From Streptomyces gardneri (lineage in GTDB: Bacteria > Actinomycetota > Actinomycetes > Streptomycetales > Streptomycetaceae): DNA of 64,000 nucleotides. Position 1 is the stretch's first letter. Each line of letters opens with the position of its first letter. The position numbers and the translations under genes are program-made. Below are positions 1 to 8,978 of the stretch, piece after piece. The stretch is taken from NCBI RefSeq assembly GCF_006539185.1, contig NZ_BJMN01000019.1, positions 62,001 to 126,000 on the forward strand. The letters run 5' to 3'. The notes under the pieces are model-generated. The model was not told the DNA's origin. It did not search any database and saw nothing but the letters and a program-made list of their open reading frames with translations.

Positions 1-1157
1 AGGTCGTCGGGGTGGACGACCTGGAGGTGGGCGAGGTGGTGGCGGTTGCCACGGCGCCCGTTGGCGACCACGGCGGCCTCGACCGCGTCGAGGGCCTCAC
101 GGACCGCCCGGTCGCCCAGGGCGTGGAAGTGGACTTGGAAGTCCAGGGCGTCGAGCTCGGTCACGTACCCGCGCAGGGCCTCGGGATCGACGAAGCTCAG
201 CCCGGAGTTGGCGGTGGCGCAGCCGCAGCCGTCCAGGTAGGGGCTGGTCATGGCGGCGGTGAAGTTCTCCGCGACACCGTCCTGCATGATCTTGACGGAC
301 GTCGCACGGAAGCGGCCGGCGTTCAGCTTCTCGCGCCGCGCCACCAGCTCCGGGATCTGCTCGGCACCGCGCTCGCGGTCCCACCAGAGCGCTCCGGTCA
401 CCCGGGCGGTGAGCGTGCCGTCCAGTGCGGCGGTCAGGTAGGCGCCGGACGGGTCGGGCTGTCCGTGGAACTCGCCGAGCATCGCGTCCTGCCACCCGGT
501 GATTCCGAGGGAGTGCAGCAGCGACTGGGCGCGGTGGAGCCCGGCGAGGCGGTCCGCTTCCGTGCTCGGCGGCACCAGGTGGCCGACGAGTCCGGTGGCG
601 CCCTCCTGGAGCATGCCGCTGGGGGTGCCGTCCGGCTCCCGCTCGATGCGGCCGTCCGCGGGGTCGGGGGTGTCGGCGGTGATCCCGGCGAGTTCGAGCG
701 CCCGCGTGTTGGCCCAGGCGCCGTGGTGGTCACGGTTCGACAGCAGGACGGGCCGGTCGGGGACGATCGCGTCGAGCAGCTGCCGGGTCGGCAGCCCGCC
801 CTCGAAGCTCTCCATCGACCAGCCGCCGCCGGTGATCCACTCACGGTCCGGATGCGCGTCCGCGTACGCGCGGATGATCCGCAGGTAGTCGTCGACGCCG
901 ACCGTCTCGGTCAGGTCGCACTGGGCCAGTTCCGATCCGGCGAAGACCGCGTGGATGTGGGCGTCCTGGAAGCCGGGGATCAGGAGCTTCCCCGTCAGGT
1001 CGACGACCTCGGTGTCCGGGCCGATGAGCTCGCGCACCTCGTCGTGGCCGACGGCGGCGATCCGGTCGCCGATGACGGCGAGCGAGGTCGCCCGGGTGCG
1101 GGCCGGGTCCACCGTGAAGACGGGGCCGCGGGTGAAGACCAGATCGGCCTTGGCCAT
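1..1157 (-). CDS. Amidohydrolase, YtcJ-like family (3' end outside window)
   Basis: The reading frame starts at an ATG preceded by GGAG eight bases upstream and runs off the left edge, so about 385 residues are visible. Near residues 60-65 it has PGFQDAHIHA, the metal-binding HxH motif of the amidohydrolase superfamily. WITGGGW, NRDHHGAW and VKIMQDG follow, which are typical of the YtcJ branch (metal-dependent, N-acyl or amide substrates, usually cytoplasmic). No signal peptide is seen. It is transcribed away from the TetR gene, and a palindrome overlapping a TTGACG -35-like hexamer lies in the gap, so repression by that TetR is likely. The family is clear; the substrate cannot be read from sequence. 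Confidence 0.85.
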   Translation of the reverse strand, partial: MAKADLVFTRGPVFTVDPARTRATSLAVIGDRIAAVGHDEVRELIGPDTEVVDLTGKLLIPGFQDAHIHAVFAGSELAQCDLTETVGVDDYLRIIRAYADAHPDREWITGGGWSMESFEGGLPTRQLLDAIVPDRPVLLSNRDHHGAWANTRALELAGITADTPDPADGRIEREPDGTPSGMLQEGATGLVGHLVPPSTEADRLAGLHRAQSLLHSLGITGWQDAMLGEFHGQPDPSGAYLTAALDGTLTARVTGALWWDRERGAEQIPELVARREKLNAGRFRATSVKIMQDGVAENFTAAMTSPYLDGCGCATANSGLSFVDPEALRGYVTELDALDFQVHFHALGDRAVREALDAVEAAVVANGRRGNRHHLAHLQVVHPDD

Positions 1158-1221
1158 GCGAGTGCTCCAGAACGTGAGGCGGCGGGTGGTTGGGCGCTAT
1201 GGAAGCGGCAAGGCTGTTTAC

Positions 1222-1240
1222 ACGTCAATGGTGTTGACGT
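1222..1240. promoter_or_regulatory. Palindromic operator in the amidohydrolase/TetR divergent gap
   Basis: Perfect inverted repeat ACGTCAA-TGGTG-TTGACGT. Read toward the amidohydrolase, the right arm supplies TTGACG (1228-1223), a -35-like hexamer with a weak TTCCAT 18 bases on. It lies just before the AAGG ribosome site of the TetR gene, so it could repress both genes. A near-identical site is at 63675-63693. Confidence 0.75.
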
Positions 1241-1252
1241 AAGGTCCCGGCC

Positions 1253-1966
1253 ATGTCCGAAAGAGTGGTCCCCGAAGACAGCCGGCAGCGTCGCCGCCCC
1301 ACCAAGCAGGGCGCCGTCCTCTCGGAGCAGCTGATCGTCGAGACGGCGCTCCGCCTCGTCGCCCAGCACGGCGCCGACGCCCTCTCGGTACGGAGGCTCG
1401 GAGCCGCGCTCGGCGCCGACCCCAGCGCGCTGTACCGCTACTTCCGGAACACCGACGCGCTCCTCCTCGCGATCGCCGACGAGCTCATCGGGCGGGCGCA
1501 GGACGGCTGGAGGGCGACGGGCGACTGGCGGACGGACCTGCGCTCGATGGGCCTGCGGATCCACGCCATCTACGTCGCGCATCCCCAGGCCGCCGTCCTC
1601 GGCGCGTACCGCACGACCGGCCGCCCCCACGAGACCCGGGCGGTCGAGCGGATCCTCGGCATCCTCCGCTCCGCGGGCTTCCCCGACGCCCTCGCCGTGC
1701 GGATCTACCACGCCTTCGTCGACCAGGCCCTCGCCTTCGCCGCCCAGGACGCCGCGGCGAAGGCCCTCCCGCCCGCCGCCCGGGAGGGGGACGAGCAGGT
1801 CTGGCAGTCGGTGTACGGTCGACTGTCGCCGGACACCCATCCGAACATCGCCGCGACGTTCCCCCTCCTCGCCGCCGACATGCGGGACAGCGGCTACCCC
1901 TTCGCCCTGGACCTGACGCTGGGCGCGGCCGCGGCACTCCTGTCCCAGGAGGCCCCGCGCGCGTAA
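1253..1966 (+). CDS. TetR/AcrR family transcriptional regulator
   Basis: This is a 237-residue protein. A TetR helix-turn-helix spans about residues 24-70 (LIVETALRLVAQHG, LSVRRLGAALGADPSALYRYF), followed by an all-helical ligand domain similar in layout to TetR_C regulators. The ATG has AAGG eight bases upstream. The gene is divergent from the amidohydrolase, and a perfect 19-bp palindrome sits 12 bases before its start, the usual arrangement for an autoregulated TetR repressor. A second copy of the palindrome lies before the FAD-dependent oxidoreductase at the right edge, suggesting a wider regulon. The ligand is unknown, but is plausibly the substrate or product of the amidohydrolase. Confidence 0.9.
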   Translation: MSERVVPEDSRQRRRPTKQGAVLSEQLIVETALRLVAQHGADALSVRRLGAALGADPSALYRYFRNTDALLLAIADELIGRAQDGWRATGDWRTDLRSMGLRIHAIYVAHPQAAVLGAYRTTGRPHETRAVERILGILRSAGFPDALAVRIYHAFVDQALAFAAQDAAAKALPPAAREGDEQVWQSVYGRLSPDTHPNIAATFPLLAADMRDSGYPFALDLTLGAAAALLSQEAPRA

Positions 1967-2083
1967 CGCCACGCTCCCCGCCGCCGTCGCCGTCGGCCAC
2001 GGCTGCGGGCTGCGCGGCACGACAGGGAGGCCAGGGCCTGGAAGAAGGACGGAACGCCCTGACGCCTCCCCGCCGGGCGCCCG

Positions 2084-3430
2084 TCAGGGCTGGGAGAACA
2101 CACCGACCATGCGCGTGCCCGGATTGCTGCTCAGGCCGACGATCGCACCCCCGTCGGCCCGGTTCGCCCGCGCGTGCGTCCCGGCGTACCCGTCGTCGGT
2201 GAGGAAGACCCCCAGGACCGCGATCCAGTCCTCGACGGCCCCCGTCGCCGGGTCGTAGACGGGCTCGGCGCGCGGGACGACCCGCTCCTGCGCCACGTAG
2301 CCGCCGTGCTCGACCGCGACGGCCAGCGCCGCCCGCCACTCGGCTTCCGTGCTCTCCCAGCCGACGAACGTGTCCAGACCGCCGTAGCCGGCTCCGGGCT
2401 TGAGGATCAGTTCCTCCCGCCGCTCACGGCAGAGGTCCACGATCTCCGCGACCCCGGCCGGCCCCGCGCCGCTGACCGTGCGGCTCCACGGCAGCAGACG
2501 CTCGACCAGGGCCCGCTCGTCCGCGTCGAACGCGGCGCTCCACCGGGGGTCGGTGAGCAGCGAGAGCGCGCTCTTGTTTCCGTAGAAGCCGCTCTCCAGG
2601 GTGGTGAACAGCACGGTCCTGCCCGCCTCGTGGGCGCGGAAGAAGGGCTCCGCCACCTCCGGCCCCGCCGGATCCTCCAGGAGCTGGCCGGCCGCGAAGT
2701 TCCGCACCACGAGGTCGAGCGGCGTCCCGTCGAGGGTCAGCTTGCCGTCGGCCCGGGTGCGTACGTCCCCGACCTCGCCGATCCGCAGGTCGAGACCCTG
2801 CGCGGCCATCGCCTCCTGCGTCGCGACCATCATCCGGCCGTACGCGGCGACCCCGCCGCGCCCCTCGATCAGGCCGACCACCGGCTCCGCGCCGCCCGAC
2901 AGCGCGGGCTTCGCCCGCTCCCGCAGCACCGCCGCCATCCGGGCCCCGATGTCGACGTGACCGAGCCCGTGCTCCCGCGCGAACGCCCCGAACTCCGGTA
3001 CGTCCAGCAGGCCTTGGTTGAAGACGGCCAGCTCCAGACCGCCCACCTCGCTGCCGAGGTTGAACTCCAGGAGCTTGTACGAGGTGCCGTCGTGGTACGC
3101 GTCGGCGCGGCCCAGCCGGTCGGGCACCCCGGATCCGCCCCGGCGGAGCAGCGACACGAGCCGGGGGTCGATCCCGATGGCCGCCCCGTACCGCTCCATG
3201 TCACCGTCGAAGAGCCGCCGCGGCAGCGACACGAGGAGGTCGAAGAGACCCCCCAGGTCCCGAGCGAAGGCCTCCGTCTCCGCGGCGCCCACGAACCAGG
3301 GCCGGGGCAGCAGGTACGACCGCCAGGCCTTCTCGAAGCCCGGGGGGAACTCGGCCCGGGCGACGGCCTCGCCGAGGCCGCCGTTCCCGCGCAGGCACTC
3401 GTCCACGAATATCCGGCTCAGTTCGGTCAT
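2084..3430 (-). CDS. ATP-grasp-like protein of unknown substrate
   Basis: I do not recognise a named family. The 448-residue protein has glycine-rich and acidic stretches like those of ATP-grasp ligases of the circularly permuted or glutathionylspermidine-synthase-like kind: LLEFNLGSEVGG near residue 115, ILKPGAGYGGLDTFVG near 340, and a C-terminal ARANRADGGAIVGLSSNPG. No signal peptide or membrane segment is present. An upstream in-frame GTG (3448) would add six residues but has no ribosome site; the ATG at 3430 has a weak GAG-type one. It is convergent with the TetR gene and downstream of the large secreted protein on the same strand. A peptide or amino-acid ligase role is inference. Confidence 0.6.
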   Translation of the reverse strand: MTELSRIFVDECLRGNGGLGEAVARAEFPPGFEKAWRSYLLPRPWFVGAAETEAFARDLGGLFDLLVSLPRRLFDGDMERYGAAIGIDPRLVSLLRRGGSGVPDRLGRADAYHDGTSYKLLEFNLGSEVGGLELAVFNQGLLDVPEFGAFAREHGLGHVDIGARMAAVLRERAKPALSGGAEPVVGLIEGRGGVAAYGRMMVATQEAMAAQGLDLRIGEVGDVRTRADGKLTLDGTPLDLVVRNFAAGQLLEDPAGPEVAEPFFRAHEAGRTVLFTTLESGFYGNKSALSLLTDPRWSAAFDADERALVERLLPWSRTVSGAGPAGVAEIVDLCRERREELILKPGAGYGGLDTFVGWESTEAEWRAALAVAVEHGGYVAQERVVPRAEPVYDPATGAVEDWIAVLGVFLTDDGYAGTHARANRADGGAIVGLSSNPGTRMVGVFSQP

Positions 3431-3493
3431 CTGTATCGCTCGCCTCACGAAGTGATCGGTTACGTGCTCCGAAAGGCGGACAGGGTATCCCGC

Positions 3494-6400
3494 TCAGTAG
3501 CCCACGCGGACCCCCGTGATCACATGACGGTCCGTCAGGCTGCCGGTCGCTCCGCCGAATCCGACCAGGACGTTCTTCGGCAGCGGCACCGCCACGTCGA
3601 TCACCTGCACCCCGTCGACGAGGACGAGGAGCCGCCCGGCGGCGGTCACGTTCACGTCGACCACATGACTGCCCGTACGCAGCGCGGGGGCGGCGGTCGA
3701 GGTCGCCGCGTACCGCAGGGTGGACGCCGAGCCGCTCGTGGCCACACCGACGAAGTTCGACGAGGGCTCGCCGGGGTTGCGGTAGGTGTCCAGGGCGACG
3801 GCCACCCCGGGCAGCCCGCTGTAACCGAGTCCGCCGCCCCCGAAGCCCAGCGCCGTCGGGGTGGTCCGGGCCGCGTCGAGGAGCATCAGGGCGAGCCCGT
3901 CGGCGCCGGTGCCGCCCGAGAGCGTCGCCGTGAAGCGGGCCCGCAGCCGGGCCGACGGCACCGCCGTGGCCTGGACGGCCGAGCCCTTGACGTAAGCCTG
4001 GGCCGGGTTGAGGACGAGGCTCGCGCCGGACAGCGCGGCGCTGCCGTTGTACGTCCAGCCGTTCGGGCCCGGCGGCGGCAGCGCGTACGAGGGAGAGGTG
4101 ATCGCCGCGCCCCGCACGGCGTGGATGTCGGTCAGGCCCCCCGTCCCGCCCGTGAAGGCGAGCAGGGCCGCCGGGGGCAGCGAGGCCACCGTCGTCTGCA
4201 GCCGCTGGGTGCCGTCGACGGAGACCGTGACCGTCTTGCCGGTGACCGAGACGGCGACCGTGTGGGTGCCCGCACGCAGGTTCGGGACGCTCGACGTCGT
4301 CGCCGCGTAGGTGAGGGCCGAGCCGCTGCCGCCGGTCGCGACACCGACGAAGTTGGCCGACGGGTCCCCGGTGTTGCGGTAGGTGTCGAAGGCGACGGCC
4401 ACACCCGGGAGCCCGGCGTAGCCCAGGCCGCCGCCGCCGACGCCGAGCGCGGTGGGAGTCGTCGCGGCCGGGTCGAGGAGGGCGAAGGTGAGCCCGTCGG
4501 CGCCGCTGCCGCCGCCGATCACCGTGGTGAACGAGGCCTTGAGGCCGTCGGTGAGCACGGGGACGGGCCAGACCGCCGAACCCCGCTGGTACGCGCTCGC
4601 CTGCGTGAGCTGGAGGTCGTTGCCGGAGATCCCGGCGGCGCCGTTGAGCCGCCAGCCGCCCGCGCCCGGCGAGGGCACGGTCACCCCGGTGCCCGCCACC
4701 CCGGTACCGGTCAGCGACTCGTTGCGCGGACCCCGGCCGTCGTCCGAGGTCAGCTCGTACGCGGCCGTCACCGCCCCGATCGAGGTGGGCGAGAAGGTCA
4801 CGGCCTGATGGACCACGTCCTCCGGGCCGAGGACCTGGCCCTCGCTGATCGGGTTCGTGACGTGGAAGGGGGCCGCGGGCGGTTTCGCCTTGGTGATGGT
4901 GAGCGGGATGTTGCCGGTGTTGCTGATGTCGAAGGTCCTGGTGACCGACTGACCGACCTTCACCTCGCCGAAGGACGTCGAGGTGGGCGTGACCGTGAGC
5001 TCCGCGCTCCCCGTCACCGCCGTGCCGGTCACGGCCACGGACGCCGTGCCGTTCGCACCGCTCACGGACAGCGTTCCCGTGTGCTCCCCGGCGGTGGTCG
5101 GGGCGTACGCCACCTGCACGGTGACGGACTGCCGGGGCCGCACGACCGTACCGACGGCCGGCGGGTCCTCCGCGCCGAAGGGAGCGCCGGGAACGCTCAC
5201 CGCGGAGATGGTCTCGTCGGCCGTCCCCGTGTTCGTGAACGTCACACCGAGCGTCTTGCTCGTGCTGGTCGGCACCGTGCCGAAGTCCAGCGCGCCCGGC
5301 GAGGCGAGGAGCCCCGGCCGGGTGCCGTACCCCGTGAGCCCGAGCGCGCTGTCGCCGAGGTCGGTCGCGAAGGTCAGCGCCGAGGTGTCCGGTCCGGGCG
5401 CCGTGGGGGAGAACGTCACCCGCGCGGTGTGCGTCTCGCCCGCCCGCAGCGTGCGCGGCAGCCCGGCCGAGGTCGCGGTGAACGGACCGCCCGCCGGGGT
5501 GCTCACCCCCGTGATCGTCACGTCCCGGGTCGCCCTGACCGTGGCCGTGACGGACCCCGCCGCCCCGACCGCCACCTCGCCCACGTCGACCGGCTCACCG
5601 GTCAGCGCGGTGTTGGCCGGCCGCCCGAAGGCCAGCACGTGCCCGTCCCGCGTGCCCACGTAGATCCGTCCGCCGTCGGTCGCGGGCACGGCGAACTTCG
5701 ACGCCACCCCGATCGGCGCCGACCAGCGCAGCCGCAGCGCCCCGTTCACCGGCACGGCGTCGTACGCCCGCAGCTGCCCGTTCGCACCGTTCGCCCCGTC
5801 CGACGCGACCGCCCACACGAGCGCCGACCCCGGATTCGTCCCCGTCGAGGTCACGACAGGGGAGCCCGAGGTGTACCCGAACCGCTGCGCGCTGCTCCCC
5901 GTGTTGGTGAGGACCGGGAGACCCGAGCCGCTGAGCCCGTACGCGAAGGCCCGCAGCGGGCCGCCGCTGCCGATCGTGTAGACGTAGCCGCCCTGCCCGC
6001 CGTACACGGCGGGATGCCCCCAGACACCCTCGTACGGACCGAAGGCGCCGAGCACCTTGTCGGTGCCGCCCGGCCCCTGACTCCGGCCGCCGAGGTCGTC
6101 CCGGTCGAGCAGGAACAGCCGCCCGTCCTTGCCGATCTGGACGAGCAGCCGCGGATGCCGGCTGGTGCCGAACACCGGACCCGGCAGGGCCACGGGACCG
6201 CCCGAGCCCAGGTCGGTGTCGTTCAGGTCGAGCTGGGAGGCGTTGGCGGGACTGAAGAAGTCCTGCGCCGACATCGTCCCGTCGCTGTTCACCCCGAGCC
6301 GGACCACCGACTCCGCGAGCTGACCCGGCGGCTGACTGCCCGGGCCCGGTGCCGGCGAGACGCCGTTGCCCGTCGTGAAGAGGATCCGGCCGGGCCCGTC

Positions 6401-7195
6401 GGAGACCAGACCCCCGCCGCTCATCCAGATCCCGGCCATGCCGTTGGCGGAGGAGTCCTCGGTGGCCCACAGCGTCGTCCGGCGCGTCGTGGTGCTCACG
6501 CCCATGACGTACCCGACGTACGGCCCCCGGTCGCAGTGCGAGGCGAAGGACGCGTAGACGGAACCGCCCATGAGCAGCAGCCCCGGCCGCTGCCCCGCCG
6601 TGTACGGGTTGAACGCCCGCCCCGGATCGTTCACCGGCGCGCCCGCCACCTTCACCGGCCAGCCCGCGCGCTCCGCGCCGGTCACCGGGTCCAGGGCGTG
6701 CACGTACCAGTTGGGGTGCTGGACGTCCGGCCCGTCGTTCACCTTGGACGTCAGGTACACGGCGTCGCTCGCCGGGTCGTACACCGGCGTGGCCGTCACC
6801 CCGATGTTCGGCACCAGGTCCCCGCAGCTGATCGCCGAGGCGGGCCAGGGCGCGCCGAGGTCCTTGGTCCAGCCGATCGCCCCGGTGGCCGCGTCGATCC
6901 CGTACACCTTGTTGTTCTCGGTGGCCGCGACGAGCGTGCGCCCGACGACCAGCGGCTGCGCGTACACCTGTCCGTCGACGGTGGTCGAGAACTGGAGGCC
7001 GAAGTCCGAGCTGGACACCTGGTCGGGGGCGAGCCCGGGCTCGTCCTGGTCCCAGCCGGTCCGCAGGTCGTCGTGGGAGATCGTGGTCTGGTCGGCGGGG
7101 AGCGCACCGCGCACCGCCGGAGTCCAGGCGCCGGCCCCACCCACCACCAGGCACATCGTCAGCAGTCGGGCGATCGCCCTGCGTCGGCCGGCCAT
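3494..7195 (-). CDS. Secreted protein: beta-propeller, three ASH-like domains, two L-type lectin-like domains
   Basis: The protein is 1233 residues, with a Sec signal of about 30 residues (RRRAIARLLTMCLVVGGAGAW). Residues about 35-525 look like a PQQ/WD-type beta-propeller with repeated blades such as NKVYGIDAATGAIGW and GRIYVGTRDGHVLAFG. Residues 528-840 hold three roughly 100-residue Ig-like ASH or choice-of-anchor-D units (VDVGEVAVGAAGSVTATV and similar). Two homologous legume-lectin-like domains follow (about 847-1030 and 1043-1233), each with GADGL and GVAVAxDTYRN motifs. The start has AGGGGGAGAG just upstream. There is no cell-wall anchor or transmembrane tail, so it is probably released. 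The lectin domains imply glycan binding at the cell surface or on a substrate; the enzymatic role, if any, is unknown. Confidence 0.8.
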   Translation of the reverse strand: MAGRRRAIARLLTMCLVVGGAGAWTPAVRGALPADQTTISHDDLRTGWDQDEPGLAPDQVSSSDFGLQFSTTVDGQVYAQPLVVGRTLVAATENNKVYGIDAATGAIGWTKDLGAPWPASAISCGDLVPNIGVTATPVYDPASDAVYLTSKVNDGPDVQHPNWYVHALDPVTGAERAGWPVKVAGAPVNDPGRAFNPYTAGQRPGLLLMGGSVYASFASHCDRGPYVGYVMGVSTTTRRTTLWATEDSSANGMAGIWMSGGGLVSDGPGRILFTTGNGVSPAPGPGSQPPGQLAESVVRLGVNSDGTMSAQDFFSPANASQLDLNDTDLGSGGPVALPGPVFGTSRHPRLLVQIGKDGRLFLLDRDDLGGRSQGPGGTDKVLGAFGPYEGVWGHPAVYGGQGGYVYTIGSGGPLRAFAYGLSGSGLPVLTNTGSSAQRFGYTSGSPVVTSTGTNPGSALVWAVASDGANGANGQLRAYDAVPVNGALRLRWSAPIGVASKFAVPATDGGRIYVGTRDGHVLAFGRPANTALTGEPVDVGEVAVGAAGSVTATVRATRDVTITGVSTPAGGPFTATSAGLPRTLRAGETHTARVTFSPTAPGPDTSALTFATDLGDSALGLTGYGTRPGLLASPGALDFGTVPTSTSKTLGVTFTNTGTADETISAVSVPGAPFGAEDPPAVGTVVRPRQSVTVQVAYAPTTAGEHTGTLSVSGANGTASVAVTGTAVTGSAELTVTPTSTSFGEVKVGQSVTRTFDISNTGNIPLTITKAKPPAAPFHVTNPISEGQVLGPEDVVHQAVTFSPTSIGAVTAAYELTSDDGRGPRNESLTGTGVAGTGVTVPSPGAGGWRLNGAAGISGNDLQLTQASAYQRGSAVWPVPVLTDGLKASFTTVIGGGSGADGLTFALLDPAATTPTALGVGGGGLGYAGLPGVAVAFDTYRNTGDPSANFVGVATGGSGSALTYAATTSSVPNLRAGTHTVAVSVTGKTVTVSVDGTQRLQTTVASLPPAALLAFTGGTGGLTDIHAVRGAAITSPSYALPPPGPNGWTYNGSAALSGASLVLNPAQAYVKGSAVQATAVPSARLRARFTATLSGGTGADGLALMLLDAARTTPTALGFGGGGLGYSGLPGVAVALDTYRNPGEPSSNFVGVATSGSASTLRYAATSTAAPALRTGSHVVDVNVTAAGRLLVLVDGVQVIDVAVPLPKNVLVGFGGATGSLTDRHVITGVRVGY

Positions 7196-7422
7196 CTCTC
7201 CCCCTTCACCTGGTCGAGCGGGTGCGGAGACCGGGGCGCTCCGCCGGGGCCATCGTGAACCGGCGTCGGAGGGGGAGCGGGTCGCCGCCCGCCCCGATCG
7301 CCGAGGTCCACCCGATCGGCCTCCGTTAGCGGCGCGTGAGCGGAACGTCAGCGACGGGCGCGAAGCTGGGTGGGCGTTGCCGTACCGCCCGGAACGTCAA
7401 CGCGGACATCACAGGAGGCATC

Positions 7423-8856
7423 ATGCGGCGTCGCACGTTCCTGAAGAGCGGACTGCTGGGAGCCGCGGTCACCGCCGTGCCGCTCGACACCCTTCTCGCC
7501 CCCGGCGCCTCGGCGGCCACGGAGACCCGCGTCACGAACCTGAAGGACCTCCAGAGCGCGATCGACCGCGCGGTCCCCGGCGACCGGATCGTCGTCGCCC
7601 GCGGCACGTACTCCGTCCCGTCCGGTGGCGCGATCACCGTCTCGGGGAGGAACGGCACGAGCGCCGCACCCATCACCATCGTCTCCGAGTCGCGCGGCGG
7701 CGCCGTGCTCCAGGGCGAGCGCACCTTCGTCCTGAGCGACTCCAGCTCCATCGTCATCAGCGGCTTCGCCGTGCGGCAGAGCACCACCCTGGAGATCCCC
7801 GCGAACAGCCCGCGCATCCGGCTCACCCGCAACGACCTCCGGTTCGCCGACATCAGCGGACTCGACTGGGTCGTCGTACGCGGCGACGACGCCAAGATCG
7901 ACCGGAACCACTTCCACGACAAGACCACCGAGGGCATCTTCGTCGTGGTCGACGGCCCCGGCACCACCGCCATGGCCCAGCGCCTCCAGCTCCTCAGGAA
8001 CCACTTCTCCGACCACGGCTACACCGGCGCCAACGGCGGCGAACCGATCCGCCTCGGCGTCAGCGGCCGCGCCCTGTCCAGCGCGAACGCCGTCGTGGAG
8101 CACAACCTCTTCGAGCGCTGCGACGGCGACCCCGAGGCCGTCTCCGTGAAGTCCTCCGACAACACGATCCGGTACAACACGATCCGCGACAGCCGCGGCG
8201 GCATCGTGCTGCGCCACGGCAACCGCACCACGGTGGACGGCAACCACATCGTCGACGGCACCGACGGCGTGCGCGTCTACGGGAACGACCACCTCGTCGT
8301 CAACAACTACCTCGCCGGCCTCTCCGGCCGAGCCCTCGTCATCGGCAGCGGCTCGACCCGCGACCACCACGAGGGCGAGACCACCGAGGAGCGGCGCGGC
8401 AACGACGCCTGCGACCGCGCGGTGATCGCGCACAACACCCTGCGCGGCAACAAGAGCACGCTCTCGGGCGAGACCCGGGACCACGCACCCCAGGACGTGG
8501 TCGTCGCCGACAACCTCCTGGTCGGGGACGCCGGAAGCCTCGTCGCGATGCGGGCGACCACCGGGTTCACCTGGCAGAGCAACATCCTGTGGGGCGCCGC
8601 CGCCGACGGGAACCTTCCCGCCGCCGGGTACGTCCGCGTCGACCCGCGTCTCCAGCAGGGCTCCGACGGCGTCTTCCGCCTCGCCGCGGACAGCCCGGCG
8701 ATCGGGGCGGCCACACTGACGGGCGTGACCGTGGCCGAGGACCTCGACGGGCACGCCCGGGGCTCCGCGCGGGACATCGGCGCCGACGAGTACACGACCC
8801 TCGCCCCGGTCCGCCGCCCCCTGACGGCGGCGGACGTGGGCCCGAACGCCTCCTGA
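7423..8856 (+). CDS. Tat-exported polysaccharide lyase family 6 (alginate lyase or chondroitinase-B-like)
   Basis: The start is fixed by AGGAGG four bases upstream. The 477-residue product begins MRRRTFLKSGLLGAA, a twin-arginine signal ending near ASAAT. The rest is a right-handed parallel beta-helix. Residues about 225-270 contain CDGDPEAVSVKSSDN and IVLRHGNRTTVDGN, matching the PL6 active-site block in which a Lys (VSVKS) and an Arg (LRHGN) act as catalytic base and acid. PL6 enzymes cleave alginate or dermatan sulfate by beta-elimination; which one applies here cannot be told. It is divergent from the lectin/propeller gene. The direct repeat GGAACGTCA occurs at 7342 and 7391 in the gap, significance unknown. 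Confidence 0.88.
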   Translation: MRRRTFLKSGLLGAAVTAVPLDTLLAPGASAATETRVTNLKDLQSAIDRAVPGDRIVVARGTYSVPSGGAITVSGRNGTSAAPITIVSESRGGAVLQGERTFVLSDSSSIVISGFAVRQSTTLEIPANSPRIRLTRNDLRFADISGLDWVVVRGDDAKIDRNHFHDKTTEGIFVVVDGPGTTAMAQRLQLLRNHFSDHGYTGANGGEPIRLGVSGRALSSANAVVEHNLFERCDGDPEAVSVKSSDNTIRYNTIRDSRGGIVLRHGNRTTVDGNHIVDGTDGVRVYGNDHLVVNNYLAGLSGRALVIGSGSTRDHHEGETTEERRGNDACDRAVIAHNTLRGNKSTLSGETRDHAPQDVVVADNLLVGDAGSLVAMRATTGFTWQSNILWGAAADGNLPAAGYVRVDPRLQQGSDGVFRLAADSPAIGAATLTGVTVAEDLDGHARGSARDIGADEYTTLAPVRRPLTAADVGPNAS

Positions 8857-8869
8857 CGGAGGGGGCGGC

Positions 8870-8905
8870 GCGAGGGGGTGGTGCCGGGGGGCTTCACCCC
8901 CTCGC
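8870..8905. terminator. Rho-independent-type hairpin after the PL6 gene
   Basis: Perfect 11-bp arms (GCGAGGGGGTG and its complement) around a 14-base loop, 14 bases after the PL6 stop and before the convergent oxidoreductase gene. There is no T tract, as usual in high-GC actinobacteria. Confidence 0.7.
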
Positions 8906-8914
8906 GACGGGCCC

Positions 8915-8965
8915 CGCGTGTCCCACGTCTCCGCGTGCCTTACGCCTCCGCGAGTCCCACGCCGA
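8915..8965. repeat. Three imperfect 17-bp tandem repeats
   Basis: Units at 8915-8931, 8932-8948 and 8949-8965 share the frame CGCG-G-C---ACG-C. They lie just downstream of the oxidoreductase stop codon, whose last codons (KEQSAKEQG) are also repetitive. This is probably slippage or an old duplication. Confidence 0.5.
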
Positions 8966-8978
8966 GCCCACGTGTGTC

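Noticed and set aside
2174..7258. A plus-strand open frame of about 1700 codons opposite two genes
   Set aside because: Its Arg/Gly/Pro/His-rich translation is the antisense shadow of high-GC coding DNA, while the minus strand has clear domains and signals.
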